A stretch of 64,000 nt of DNA from positions 1 through 64,000 of the forward strand of contig QCII01000003.1 of NCBI GenBank assembly GCA_003216775.1, read 5' to 3'. Positions 8,702-17,728 of the stretch are shown piece by piece. Positions within the stretch are counted from its first letter, which is position 1, and the number at the start of each line of letters is the position of its first letter. The translations under genes and the position numbers were made by a program. Source of the stretch: Prochlorococcus sp. AG-402-K21. GTDB lineage: Bacteria > Cyanobacteriota > Cyanobacteriia > PCC-6307 > Cyanobiaceae. The notes beneath the pieces are model-generated. The model worked only from the letters and a program-made list of their open reading frames with translations. It was not told where the DNA came from and made no database searches.

Positions 8702-9676
8702 TTGGTTTTTGAATCTAAATTATTATGCAAAATAATAGATTTTATCCATTTGATTAGTAACCAATTATATAAATCAAAATATCTGCCAATTTTTAAAAGA
8801 TTAGGAAGTCATACTGTATTTGCACTCATCGCCCTAATTGTAATTGGAGGTGCTACGAGAGTCATGGAGGCTGGCCTAGCTTGTCCAGATTGGCCATTAT
8901 GTTATGGATCTTTTTTGCCTTTTAGTCATATGAATCTAAGAGTTTTTCTAGAGTGGTTTCATCGCCTAGATGCTTTTCTGGTTGGAGTATTAATTCTTTT
9001 TAAATTTGCCCTTTCAATTATCTGGAAAAAAGAAATTCCAAAATGGTTACCTAAAACTTACTCATTATTACTTTTTCTTGTTATTGTCCAAGGATCTTTT
9101 GGGGCTTTAACAGTAATAAATCTGCTTGATTCATATACTGTGACTGGCCATCTTTTAATAGCATTTCTACTTCTCATTACAACAATTTCAATAAATCAAA
9201 ATTTAGAAAATAACGAAAGAGAAGAGCCATTAATCTGGTGGAGATTATTATTATTTGTTCCCCTTTTACTTACTTTGATTCAATCTTTTATTGGAGTAAG
9301 GCTTTCATCAACCTGGTCAGCTCATATTTGCTTATCTTTTAATAATCAATGCCTAATTCTAAATATTCATAAATTATTTGCTTTCCCAATTTCTTTTTCA
9401 ATTCTATTAATTATTGCTACTGCTTTTTATAAGAGAAATTTATTTATCAAAAATTGGAAATATCTCTCATCACTTATTCTCCTCTTGTTTTCACAAATTG
9501 TTTTGGGTGTTTTAAGTCTTAAAACGAATTTGAACGAACCTATTTTTATTATCGGTCATCAACTTAACGCCTCTTTATTTATCGCGATATTAACAACATT
9601 AATTTTTAGAAATCCTTCTACCAATAAAGTTATAAACCACTCCCTAAATTCTCAAATGGTTGGTATTAATTCATGA
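8702..9676 (+). CDS. ctaA: haem A synthase
   Basis: A 324-residue, eight-span membrane protein of the CtaA/COX15 family, which oxidises haem O to haem A for the terminal oxidase. Typical elements are [19 protein letters not shown] in the first extracellular loop (a conserved glutamate and a cysteine), the WFHRLDAF histidine segment, and the later [12 protein letters not shown] and NIHKLFAF histidine-bearing spans. The only candidate starts are a TTG at 8702 or non-standard codons, because no in-frame ATG precedes the conserved region. Its stop overlaps the ctaB start (ATGA, 9673-9676). Confidence 0.93.
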   Translation: MVFESKLLCKIIDFIHLISNQLYKSKYLPIFKRLGSHTVFALIALIVIGGATRVMEAGLACPDWPLCYGSFLPFSHMNLRVFLEWFHRLDAFLVGVLILFKFALSIIWKKEIPKWLPKTYSLLLFLVIVQGSFGALTVINLLDSYTVTGHLLIAFLLLITTISINQNLENNEREEPLIWWRLLLFVPLLLTLIQSFIGVRLSSTWSAHICLSFNNQCLILNIHKLFAFPISFSILLIIATAFYKRNLFIKNWKYLSSLILLLFSQIVLGVLSLKTNLNEPIFIIGHQLNASLFIAILTTLIFRNPSTNKVINHSLNSQMVGINS

Positions 9677-10674
9677 ACAGTAGTAACTTGGAAAAATTAA
9701 ACTATAAATCTTCAATAAGGGATGAAGTTGTACCTTCAAGAAAAAGATTAACTTTGCCACCTTGGCTTGAAGTAGCAAAACCAAGATTAATCCCACTTTT
9801 ACTGGCAACAACTTTGGGAGGAATGGCTTTAACAGAGGAATGGCCTTTGTCTTCACCAAAACTTATCTGTACTTTAGGAGGTGGAGCTTTAGCAGCAGCA
9901 GCAGCAGGAGCTCTTAATTGTTTGTGGGAAATGGAATTAGATAAGAGGATGAAAAGAACTAGCAAAAGAGCTTTGCCAGCAGGAAAATTGTCATCTGAGA
10001 CTGTTTTTTTAGCTGCCGTATCATGTACTTTGGCAGCTTCTATGCTTTTAGTAAGTGGTGTAAATTATTTAGCTGCGGGATTAACTCTTCTTGGTCTATT
10101 TAGTTATGTAATTTTATATACAGTTATCCTGAAACCTCGGACAACAAAAAATATTGTTTTCGGAGGAGTTGCTGGTGCGATACCACCTTTAGTTGGAGCA
10201 TCCGCGGCTACAGGTCATGTAGGTCTTAGTGGTTGGTGGTTGTTTGGTTTGGTAATGTTATGGACTCCAGCTCATTTTTGGGCACTTGCAATTTTGTTGA
10301 AGGATGATTACGCATCTGTTGGAATTCCCATGCTCCCTGCTGTTAAAGGATCTGTTTTTACTGCTAAAGCCATTTCTCGTTACGGATGGGCAACAGTTTT
10401 AATGAGTATAATGGGAGTTTTTGCTTTGCCCGAAGGGGGTCTCTTATACGGAATCATGTTATTGCCATTTAATGGAAGACTTTTGCAATTAATAAATGAA
10501 TTAAAGAAATCTCCTGATGATCTTTCAAGAGCAAAGTCTCTTTTTAGGTGGTCTATCTTATACATGTTTGGTATTTGTCTTTTGTTATTAATTTCCAGAA
10601 CCCAACTATCCGTAGAATTTGAGCAGCAATCTATGCAAATATTTTTCTCTATATTATCCCTGCTTAGTAATTAA
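9673..10674 (+). CDS. ctaB: protohaem IX farnesyltransferase (haem O synthase)
   Basis: A 333-residue UbiA-superfamily membrane prenyltransferase that attaches a farnesyl group to haem B. The first aspartate-rich region is replaced by the haem O synthase pattern [23 protein letters not shown] near residue 85, and the second polar motif is in the [14 protein letters not shown] segment; both are typical of CtaB. About nine membrane spans. It is translationally coupled to ctaA by a 4-bp overlap, and together they supply haem A to the oxidase encoded on the other strand. Confidence 0.95.
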   Translation: MNSSNLEKLNYKSSIRDEVVPSRKRLTLPPWLEVAKPRLIPLLLATTLGGMALTEEWPLSSPKLICTLGGGALAAAAAGALNCLWEMELDKRMKRTSKRALPAGKLSSETVFLAAVSCTLAASMLLVSGVNYLAAGLTLLGLFSYVILYTVILKPRTTKNIVFGGVAGAIPPLVGASAATGHVGLSGWWLFGLVMLWTPAHFWALAILLKDDYASVGIPMLPAVKGSVFTAKAISRYGWATVLMSIMGVFALPEGGLLYGIMLLPFNGRLLQLINELKKSPDDLSRAKSLFRWSILYMFGICLLLLISRTQLSVEFEQQSMQIFFSILSLLSN

Positions 10675-10713
10675 ATTAGATGTAAAATGTTTTTTAAGTA
10701 AATAATAAGTTTG

Positions 10714-11730
10714 ATGAATTATATAAAAGTTAAAGGGCTCTCAAAATCTTATTCAGATATCAAGGCATTAAAAAATTTGTCGATGGAAATCGAAGCTGGC
10801 AAATTATTTGGAATACTAGGTCCAAATGGTGCTGGCAAATCAACACTAATAAAAATACTCGCTACTTTAATAGAGCCTGATAGTGGAGAAGTTTTTATAA
10901 ATAATATAAATCTGATAAAAAATTCAAGGAAAATTAGAGAATTAATTGGTTATGTTGCCCAGGACATTGCACTTGATAAAATATTAACTGGACGAGAGCT
11001 TTTAGATTTTCAATCAGATTTATATCACATCAATAAAACCAAAAAATTTGAAAGGATAAAGCAATTAATAGATCAATTAGAAATGAATGATTGGATTGAT
11101 CGTAAGTGTGGAACTTATTCAGGGGGAATGAAAAGAAGAATAGATCTGGCAGCTGGACTTTTACATTTGCCCCAAGTATTAATACTGGATGAACCCACAG
11201 TTGGTTTAGATATTGAAAGTAGGAATATTATATGGCAACTTTTGAAAGATTTGAGAAATAATGGAATGACTATTATTTTAAGCAGTCACTATCTTGATGA
11301 AATAGATAAATTGGCAGACAGATTAGTGATAATTGATGATGGAAGAGTTATAGCACAAGGGTCTCCTAAAGAACTCAAAAATAAATTAGGAGGAGATAGA
11401 GTAACTTTGAAAGTAAGAGAATTTAGTAATCAGGAAGAAGCAAAAAATATATGTCAAATTTTATCTTCAATAGATGGAATTAGTCAGATTATCATAAATG
11501 AAGCTCAAGGTTTCTCGATAAATTTTGTAGCAGATAAGGAAAAAGATTTACTTACCAAGCTCAAAGTGGAATTAGCCTTCTCAAAGTTTGCAATTTTTTC
11601 TCTTACCCAAAGTCAGCCAAGTTTGGATGATGTATATCTACAGGCAACCGGAAAAACATTATTGGATGCCGAAATTTCTATGGCAGGGAAAAGAGACCTT
11701 AAAAAAGAATCAAAGCAATCAATGCGATAA
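10714..11730 (+). CDS. ABC transporter ATP-binding protein (DrrA/CcmA-like)
   Basis: A 338-residue ABC ATPase: Walker A GPNGAGKST near residue 37, signature SGGMKRR near 138, Walker B VLILDEP near 155 and a switch histidine in SSHYLDEID. A C-terminal extension of about 100 residues is typical of the DrrA-type exporters. I use the ATG at 10714 rather than the TTG three bases earlier. The permease gene follows 48 bp downstream. The substrate is unknown. The position directly after ctaA-ctaB raises the possibility of a link with haem or oxidase assembly, but that is only context. Confidence 0.9.
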   Translation: MNYIKVKGLSKSYSDIKALKNLSMEIEAGKLFGILGPNGAGKSTLIKILATLIEPDSGEVFINNINLIKNSRKIRELIGYVAQDIALDKILTGRELLDFQSDLYHINKTKKFERIKQLIDQLEMNDWIDRKCGTYSGGMKRRIDLAAGLLHLPQVLILDEPTVGLDIESRNIIWQLLKDLRNNGMTIILSSHYLDEIDKLADRLVIIDDGRVIAQGSPKELKNKLGGDRVTLKVREFSNQEEAKNICQILSSIDGISQIIINEAQGFSINFVADKEKDLLTKLKVELAFSKFAIFSLTQSQPSLDDVYLQATGKTLLDAEISMAGKRDLKKESKQSMR

Positions 11731-11778
11731 AAAAACTTTTGGCTAACTAACTATAATGAATACTAATTACGACTATTT

Positions 11779-12603
11779 ATGGAATTACAACAGTACAATT
11801 TATTTTTTTTATATCAAGAAACATTTGCCTTAACAAAGAGATTATTTATTCAATTAAAAAGAAGACCATCAACTCTTTTAGCTGGAATATTACAACCCAT
11901 AATTTGGCTTTTTTTATTTGGGGCATTATTCTCTAAAGCTCCTGAAGGTTTTTTACCAGGAGTTGATTCTTATGGGAATTTTTTAGGAGCGGGACTTATT
12001 GTTTTTACTGCTTTTAGCGGAGCCCTAAACTCTGGTCTTCCTTTAATGTTTGATAGAGAGTTTGGATTCCTTAATAGATTACTTGTGGCTCCTTTAACCA
12101 GTAGATTATCCATAGTGTTATCTTCTTTTTTTTATATTACGATCTTGAGCTTTGTTCAGAGTATTGTAATAATGGTTGTTTCATACATTTTGGGTTATGG
12201 ATGGCCCAACTTATATGGTTTAGGAATTGTGTTTACAACACTAATTCTATTAGTTCTTTTTGTGACATCAATAAGTTTATGTTTAGCTTTTGTTTTGCCT
12301 GGGCATATTGAATTAATCGCTCTTATATTTGTAATAAACTTACCTCTTCTTTTTGCAAGCACTGCTTTAGCTCCAATCTCTTTCATGCCAAATTGGCTTG
12401 GGTGGTTAGCTTCATTAAATCCATTAACTTTTGCGATTGAACCTATTAGGACTGCTTATACAGAAACTATGAATTTAGAATTAGTAGCTTTACATGCCCC
12501 ATATGGTGATTTAACTTGTAAGAGTTGTATATCAATTTTATTTTCTTTAACAGTTTTTTCCTTGATTATCATAAGACCTCTGTTAAATAGAAAGTTAAAT
12601 TAA
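11779..12603 (+). CDS. ABC-2 type transporter permease
   Basis: A 274-residue membrane protein with about six spans, beginning with the amphipathic stretch LTKRLFIQLKRRPSTL that precedes span 1 in ABC-2 permeases. The FASTALAPISFMPNWLGWLASLNPLTFAIEPIR segment near residues 195-227 is the hallmark of the DrrB-like exporter family. It pairs with the ATPase immediately upstream to form a half-size exporter that would work as a dimer. Cargo cannot be deduced. It ends 7 bp before the repeat protein gene on the same strand, so the three may share a transcript. Confidence 0.88.
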   Translation: MELQQYNLFFLYQETFALTKRLFIQLKRRPSTLLAGILQPIIWLFLFGALFSKAPEGFLPGVDSYGNFLGAGLIVFTAFSGALNSGLPLMFDREFGFLNRLLVAPLTSRLSIVLSSFFYITILSFVQSIVIMVVSYILGYGWPNLYGLGIVFTTLILLVLFVTSISLCLAFVLPGHIELIALIFVINLPLLFASTALAPISFMPNWLGWLASLNPLTFAIEPIRTAYTETMNLELVALHAPYGDLTCKSCISILFSLTVFSLIIIRPLLNRKLN

Positions 12604-12610
12604 TAAATTT

Positions 12611-13270
12611 ATGCTTTTAAAAAATCATCTAATAGAAGTTTTTAAAAAATCCATATTAGAAAATAATATTTTGCTTAAAGAAAATATTGTTCTTAAGTGG
12701 GTGCATAGATTTGGTATTGATTCTTTAAATGATTTATTAATCCATAGCTCAGCACTAAAGGAATATCAGCATGAAGAAGAAAATCAAGAACAAATCTCTT
12801 TAATGGATAAAGTAGATGAAGAAGAAAATCAAGAACAAATCTCTTTAATGGATAAAGTAGATGAAGAAGAAAATCAAGAACAAATCTCTTTAATGGATAA
12901 AGTAGATGAAGAAGAAAATCAAGAACAAATCTCTTTAATGGATAAAGTAGATGAAGAAGAAAATCAAGAACAAATCTCTTTAATGGATAAAGTAGATGAA
13001 GAAGAAAATCAAGAACAAATCTCTTTAATGGATAAAGTAGATGAAGAAGAAAATCAAGAACAAATTAAACTTGAATTATCAAAAACTTTTGAAAATATAG
13101 AAGAAACAAAATGGGAATCAAATCGTCAAGAAAACTCTAGCTGTAATGGAATATTTAGCAAAGAGCAAAATTCCAAAAATATAAAACAACTTACTGATAT
13201 CAACAAATTACCACTGCCTAATATTAAAAATTTAAGAAAGTGGATTAATAATGATAAAAAAGCAAGTTAA
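12611..13270 (+). CDS. acidic protein with 15-residue tandem repeats, function unknown
   Basis: A 219-residue protein in three parts. Residues 1-54 are a helical, non-repetitive head. Residues 55-144 are six identical copies of EEENQEQISLMDKVD followed by an eight-residue partial copy. The tail to residue 219 is polar and ends LPLPNIKNLRKWINNDKKAS. There is no signal peptide or membrane span, so it is probably cytoplasmic. The repeat has hydrophobic residues at positions 8, 10, 11 and 14, compatible with an amphipathic helix or coiled coil. I do not recognise the family. It follows the ABC permease by 7 bp and ends 4 bp from the convergent groEL stop. Confidence 0.8.
   Translation: MLLKNHLIEVFKKSILENNILLKENIVLKWVHRFGIDSLNDLLIHSSALKEYQHEEENQEQISLMDKVDEEENQEQISLMDKVDEEENQEQISLMDKVDEEENQEQISLMDKVDEEENQEQISLMDKVDEEENQEQISLMDKVDEEENQEQIKLELSKTFENIEETKWESNRQENSSCNGIFSKEQNSKNIKQLTDINKLPLPNIKNLRKWINNDKKAS
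12773..13066 (+). repeat. 45-bp perfect tandem repeat, six copies plus 24 bp
   Basis: Six head-to-tail copies of a 45-bp unit (starting gaagaagaaaatcaagaac) run from 12773 to 13042, followed by the first 24 bases of a seventh. The copies look identical at the nucleotide level, including third codon positions, so the expansion or homogenisation is recent. The unit is a multiple of three, so copy number can vary without breaking the frame. There are no spacers between copies, so this is not a CRISPR. Confidence 0.95.
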
Positions 13271-13274
13271 ATTT

Positions 13275-15023
13275 TTACATCATTCCAGGCATACCCATAC
13301 CACCCATTCCAGGCATACCCATGCCACCCATTCCTGGCATGCCCATACCACCCATTCCTGGCATACCCATGCCACCCATTCCAGGCATACCCATGCCACC
13401 CATTCCTCCCATTGGGTCCCCACCTGCTCCTCCAGGGGCTGCAGCAGCTTCAGGCTCTGGAATGTCGGCCATAGCGACTTCTGTTGTGAGGAGCATAGCT
13501 GCAATAGATACTGAATCTTGAAGAGCTAATCTTATTACTTTGGTTGGATCTAATATTCCGGAATCCCTTAAATCCTCATATGTTCCTGAATTAGCATTAA
13601 AGCCTTTCTTAAGTCTTTTAATTTCAGCGACAACTACATCACCATTAAAACCAGCATTTTTTGCTATTTGTTTGCTAGGTTCCAAAAGGGCTTCTTTAAC
13701 TATATTTATTCCTGTTCTAAAATTATCGGAATATGTTTGACTTAAATTTAAAAGGTCTTCTGATATTTCAATTAAAGTTTGTCCTCCTCCAGAAACAACA
13801 CCCTCTTCAATAGCGGCTTTCGTAGCATTAAGGGAATCTTCGATTCTCAACTTTTTATACTTCAGCTCTGTTTCTGTAGCAGCTCCTACTTTGATAAGAG
13901 CTACTCCTCCGGCTAGTTTGGCGATTCTTTCATTGATTTTATCCTGATCATACTCTGATTCAGTTATATTAACTTCTCTCTTTAATTTCTCTACTCGTGC
14001 TTTAACTAAATCTTTAGTGTCTTCGAAGGCAACTATTGTCGTTTTATCCTTTGTGATAGTTATTTTTTTTGCTTTGCCTAAATCATTAATCGATACTTTA
14101 TCAAGTGTCATCGATTTATCTTCGCTAATTAACTTAGCCCCTGTAAGGATTGCAATATCTTCAAGGGCAGCTTTTCTTCTCTCACCAAATAAAGGAGCTC
14201 TTACGGAAGCTACATTTAAAACCCCACTATTCTTATTCAAAACCAGAGTGGTTAAAGCCTCTCCTTCGATATCTTCAGCAAGAATTAGAAAAGGTGAGCC
14301 TGACTTCTGAATTTCTTCAAGTATTGGAACCAGATCAACTAAAGTTGAGATTTTTTGATCAGTTATTAAAATTTTAGGGTTTTCAAGTTCACAAACTTGT
14401 CTTTCTTGGTCGGTTACGAAATATGGAGAACTATAACCTCTATCAAAAGACATTCCTTCAGTTATATCTAATTCTGTTTCGAGTGATTGAGATTCTTCAA
14501 CAGTTATTACACCATCAGAAGTAACAATATCCATTGCTTTCGAAATTATAGATCCAATTTCTTCATCACCTCCAGCACTAACTGTTGCAACTTTTTGGAT
14601 ATCAGAACCACTTAATGAAATACTTTTGGAACTTAATTTTTCTAAAACAAAAGCTAGGCCTACCTCCATACCTTTTTTTAACTCTATAGGACTGGCACCA
14701 GAAGCAATATTTTTTAATCCCTCCTGAACCATCTTCTGAGTCAAAATAGTTGCTGTGGTTGTTCCATCACCAGCACTCTCTTTTGTCTTGGATGCAACTT
14801 GTTCTATTAATTTCGCACCTAAATTAGAAATAGGGTTTTCAATCTCAATCTCTTTAGCAACAGTGGACCCATCTCTTACTATATCTGGCGAACCAAATTT
14901 TCTTTCTATTACTACGTTTTTTGCCTTCGGCCCAATAGTAACTTTTACTGCATTAGCTACGAAATTTACACCTTTTTCTAGTGCTTCTCTTGATTCATTA
15001 GAAAAGCTTAACTGTTTTGCCAT
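13275..15023 (-). CDS. groEL: chaperonin GroEL, stand-alone copy with enlarged Gly-Met tail
   Basis: A 582-residue 60-kDa chaperonin subunit, longer than the usual 540-550. The ATP site is visible as [11 protein letters not shown] near residue 86, and the N-terminal [17 protein letters not shown] is typical. No groES gene is adjacent, so this is probably the second, non-operonic cyanobacterial GroEL. The excess length is in the C-terminus, where GGMGMPGM repeats extend the flexible tail that projects into the central cavity. I saw no CIRCE inverted repeat in the 138 bp upstream. Paralogues of this kind in cyanobacteria are thought to have specialised or reduced GroES dependence. Confidence 0.95.
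   Translation of the reverse strand: MAKQLSFSNESREALEKGVNFVANAVKVTIGPKAKNVVIERKFGSPDIVRDGSTVAKEIEIENPISNLGAKLIEQVASKTKESAGDGTTTATILTQKMVQEGLKNIASGASPIELKKGMEVGLAFVLEKLSSKSISLSGSDIQKVATVSAGGDEEIGSIISKAMDIVTSDGVITVEESQSLETELDITEGMSFDRGYSSPYFVTDQERQVCELENPKILITDQKISTLVDLVPILEEIQKSGSPFLILAEDIEGEALTTLVLNKNSGVLNVASVRAPLFGERRKAALEDIAILTGAKLISEDKSMTLDKVSINDLGKAKKITITKDKTTIVAFEDTKDLVKARVEKLKREVNITESEYDQDKINERIAKLAGGVALIKVGAATETELKYKKLRIEDSLNATKAAIEEGVVSGGGQTLIEISEDLLNLSQTYSDNFRTGINIVKEALLEPSKQIAKNAGFNGDVVVAEIKRLKKGFNANSGTYEDLRDSGILDPTKVIRLALQDSVSIAAMLLTTEVAMADIPEPEAAAAPGGAGGDPMGGMGGMGMPGMGGMGMPGMGGMGMPGMGGMGMPGMGGMGMPGMM
13282..13401 (-). repeat. 24-bp tandem repeat encoding the Gro[10 protein letters not shown] tail
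   Basis: Five contiguous 24-bp units (13282, 13306, 13330, 13354, 13378), each encoding one GGMGMPGM octet on the minus strand. The units differ at a few third positions (attcca/attcct, cataccc/catgccc, atacc/atgcc), so the array is older than the neighbouring 45-bp array or under mild divergence. Repeat number in such tails can change by slippage while keeping the frame. Confidence 0.93.
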
Positions 15024-15161
15024 GTTTTCTGGGTCTTTTATCTTATTCTAATCTCCCATAGAATCATTTTTAAGGGATATTTAATTAAGTGGGGAAAGCC
15101 GAATTTCTTTTTAATGAGACATACAAATTAATTCAAATAAGAGTATCTTTAAGATATGGAT

Positions 15162-15335
15162 GAAACAAATAATCTTATTTTTACTCTTACTGCAATCCTC
15201 GCGATTGCTATGACACTAATATACTTTCCCCTAAGGTTTTTCTTGACTTTAACTGCTAGAAGTCGAAGACTAAAACTCTTACAAAAAATTAGAAGGTTGA
15301 GAGATGAATTGGGCCAACCTTACGAAAGTACATAA
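15162..15335 (+). CDS. small membrane protein with basic tail, unknown function
   Basis: A 57-residue ORF, MKQIILFTLTAILAIAMTLI at the start, with one or two short membrane segments (about residues 3-30) followed by a strongly basic helix (ARSRRLKLLQKIRRLRDELG). The hydrophobic-then-basic pattern looks like a real protein, not random sequence. The in-frame ATG at 15162 is the only one that gives this frame. Its TAA at 15333-15335 abuts the stop of the convergent fabG gene with no base between. It diverges from groEL. Family and role are unknown to me. Confidence 0.65.
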   Translation, partial: ETNNLIFTLTAILAIAMTLIYFPLRFFLTLTARSRRLKLLQKIRRLRDELGQPYEST

Positions 15336-16085
15336 TTAAATACTCATACCCCCATCTATACTGATCGTTTGTCCTGTAATGTAACTTCCAGCATTGCTTG
15401 AAACTAAGAATGATACTAAGTTTGCAATTTGAGAACAACTTCCTAATTTCCTCAAAGGAATAACTTTAAGAATATCTTCAGTATTAAGTTTTTCAGTCAT
15501 CTCTGTTTCTATAAAGCCTGGAGCTATTGCATTTACGTTTATACCTCTTGAAGCAAATTCTTTGGCGCAAGTTTTGGTGAATCCAATAACTCCAGCTTTG
15601 GCCGCAGAATAATTTGCCTGACCGGGATTACCAATTAATCCAACAACAGATGAAATATTTACGATACTACCACTTCTTTTTTTCATCATAAATTTTGAAG
15701 CATATTTTGTACAAATAAAAACTCCTTTTAAGTTTGTATTTATTACGTCATCCCATTGTTCCGATTTCATTCTCATCAATAGTCCATCTCTAGTAATACC
15801 AGCATTATTAATGAGGATATCAATGGTGCCATTAATTTTTATGATTTCTTCAAAAGCTGAACTGACAGAATCCTCTTTTGATACATCAAATTTTAATTTA
15901 TGAGCTTTGCCTCCCGAATTTTTTATTGAATTTACAACTTCTTCAGCTTTTTCATCGGATGAAGAGTAATTAATAAAAACTTCTGCGCCTAAACGACTTA
16001 GTTCTAAAGCAATTTCTTTACCTATTCCTCTGCTCGCTCCAGTGATTAAAGCAACTTTGCCTGATAATGATTCTGTATTGGGCAT
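15336..16085 (-). CDS. fabG: 3-oxoacyl-[acyl-carrier-protein] reductase
   Basis: A 249-residue short-chain dehydrogenase of fatty acid synthesis that reduces 3-oxoacyl-ACP with NADPH. The nucleotide motif TGASRGIGKE (about residues 15-24), NNAG near 90, the catalytic Ser in NISSVVG, Tyr-x-x-x-Lys in YSAAKAG, and the C-terminal ITGQTISIDGGMSI all match FabG. Length is typical. It diverges from ispD over about 90 bp. Confidence 0.95.
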   Translation of the reverse strand: MPNTESLSGKVALITGASRGIGKEIALELSRLGAEVFINYSSSDEKAEEVVNSIKNSGGKAHKLKFDVSKEDSVSSAFEEIIKINGTIDILINNAGITRDGLLMRMKSEQWDDVINTNLKGVFICTKYASKFMMKKRSGSIVNISSVVGLIGNPGQANYSAAKAGVIGFTKTCAKEFASRGINVNAIAPGFIETEMTEKLNTEDILKVIPLRKLGSCSQIANLVSFLVSSNAGSYITGQTISIDGGMSI

Positions 16086-16177
16086 TATGAAATTTTATAA
16101 TTTTCAATCGTAGTACTATTTGTGTAAAGATATTGCTTTTATTTATAATTGTCTAGAAAATATTAAGACTTTTTATC

Positions 16178-16849
16178 GTGCACTTTTTAATACCAGCTGC
16201 AGGGAGTGGTAGCAGAATGAAAGCTGGAAAAAATAAATTACTTATTGATTTAGAGGGAGAGTCTTTGATTTATTGGACACTTAAATCTGTATTTTCTGCA
16301 AGCTCAATAAATTGGGTTGGAATAATTGGGCAACCGAAAGATAAAGAATTAGTATTAAAATCAGCAAAGGATTTTGCCGATAAAGTTCATTGGATTAATG
16401 GTGGTGATACCAGACAAGAGTCAGTTTTTAATGGTTTAAAAGCGCTGCCAAAAGATGCTGAAAAAGTTTTAATACATGATGGTGCTAGATGTCTAATTAA
16501 TCCTAAATTAATAGACCAATGTTCCAAGCAATTAGATGAAAATGAAGCTGTTATCTTGGCTACTAAGGTAACTGACACAATAAAGATAGTTGATAATGAG
16601 GGTTTTATTAAGGAAACACCAGATAGAAATTATTTATGGGCTGCGCAAACTCCTCAGGGCTTCTTAGTAGATAGATTAAAAAAAGCTCATTCGATGGCAA
16701 TTGATAAAAACTGGAAAGTGACAGATGATGCCTCACTATTCGAAATGCTTAATTGGAAAGTAAAGATTATTGAAGGGACTTATTCAAATATAAAAATTAC
16801 ATCCCCTTTAGATTTGAAAATAGCAAAACTTTTTGTGAAGAACTCTTAG
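16178..16849 (+). CDS. ispD: 2-C-methyl-D-erythritol 4-phosphate cytidylyltransferase
   Basis: A 223-residue enzyme of the MEP isoprenoid pathway that joins CTP and methylerythritol phosphate. The N-terminal [15 protein letters not shown] is the CTP-binding loop, and HDGARCLI and TDDASLFE carry the conserved Asp residues. The start is GTG at 16178, directly before the [10 protein letters not shown] segment. The stop abuts the stop of the convergent carboxypeptidase gene with zero spacing. It supplies precursors for the chlorophyll phytyl chain, carotenoids and plastoquinone side chain. Confidence 0.95.
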   Translation: MHFLIPAAGSGSRMKAGKNKLLIDLEGESLIYWTLKSVFSASSINWVGIIGQPKDKELVLKSAKDFADKVHWINGGDTRQESVFNGLKALPKDAEKVLIHDGARCLINPKLIDQCSKQLDENEAVILATKVTDTIKIVDNEGFIKETPDRNYLWAAQTPQGFLVDRLKKAHSMAIDKNWKVTDDASLFEMLNWKVKIIEGTYSNIKITSPLDLKIAKLFVKNS

Positions 16850-17719
16850 TTAAAAAGGTATATCGATACTAAGAATACCATCATCGCCATTTAAGTTTGC
16901 TTCATACCCTAACGGGATGCATGCATTACCAGATATGTGGCCTATGGGGAGGTCAAAAAGAATAGGAAAATTAAAATCTTTCAGCCTTTCAAAAATGCAG
17001 TCTTTGAGTAAATCTTTCCATTCAGGGTCGCAGGAATCATAAGAAAAATTTCCGAATCCAATACCTGCAATTTCAGTCAGTATTTTTGTCATCCGAAGAT
17101 AAGTCAACATGCGATCAATTTTATAAATATCTTCATTAATATCTTCAAAAATTATTATTTTTCCTCTGCAATCTGGAAAGTGATTAGTACCTATTAAAAA
17201 AGTAGCAATAGTCAAATTAGAAACTATTATTTCTCCTTTAGCTTTTCCTCCTCTTAAAGGGATCCCTATTATGTCCTCAACATATCCTTCAAAAAGTAAA
17301 TTTTTTAATCTCTTAATACTCCACTCTGGTTCTTTGAAAAGGCTTGTAACCATAGGCCCATGAATAGAACCAATAAAACCTTGAGAATATTTAGATAGTA
17401 ATAAAGAACATGTATCTGAGAATCCAAGCATTAAACCATGCCCCCAAGAAGGTTCTTTTTCTAATATTCTTGCTGAACCCCAGCCTCCTTTTGCAAAAAT
17501 GATTAACTTACTATTTTGTGCTTTTTCCAGTTCTTTAAATCTAGTTAGATCATCACCTGCAAAATAACCAAATTTTTTTGATAAAGAATTATTTTCATTA
17601 ACTTCTAAGCCCCAGCTTTTTAAGATTTCTAGGCCTTTTTGAAAATTTTCTTCATCATCAATAAAGGAGCCTGGAGTTAAAATATCGATTAGATCACCTT
17701 TTTTTAATCTATAAACCAT
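16850..17719 (-). CDS. LD-carboxypeptidase (S66 family, LdcA/MccF-like)
   Basis: A 289-residue serine peptidase of family S66, which trims murein tetrapeptides between L and D residues or, in MccF-type members, cleaves peptide adducts. The nucleophile region LGFSDTCSLLL near residue 115, the SIHGPMV segment and a C-terminal LPIGHISGNACIPLG with the conserved His match the family. It is 9 bp downstream of ubiA on the same strand, so they are likely co-transcribed. Cytoplasmic location is expected since there is no signal peptide. Confidence 0.85.
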   Translation of the reverse strand: MVYRLKKGDLIDILTPGSFIDDEENFQKGLEILKSWGLEVNENNSLSKKFGYFAGDDLTRFKELEKAQNSKLIIFAKGGWGSARILEKEPSWGHGLMLGFSDTCSLLLSKYSQGFIGSIHGPMVTSLFKEPEWSIKRLKNLLFEGYVEDIIGIPLRGGKAKGEIIVSNLTIATFLIGTNHFPDCRGKIIIFEDINEDIYKIDRMLTYLRMTKILTEIAGIGFGNFSYDSCDPEWKDLLKDCIFERLKDFNFPILFDLPIGHISGNACIPLGYEANLNGDDGILSIDIPF

Positions 17720-17728
17720 ATTTAGAAT

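Noticed and set aside
12773-13066. CRISPR-like array
   Set aside because: The 45-bp units are contiguous with no spacers and are read as codons in frame. The same holds for the 24-bp and 21-bp arrays. No cas gene is present.
13251-13514. Plus-strand frame rich in His-Thr repeats (HTHATHS-like) across the groEL end
   Set aside because: It is the complement of the 24-bp repeat in groEL. The repeated pattern is produced by the Gly-Met codons on the other strand, and it would overlap two well-supported genes.
15024-15161. CIRCE heat-shock element upstream of groEL
   Set aside because: I searched for the TTAGCACTC-N9-GAGTGCTAA inverted repeat by eye and saw nothing similar.
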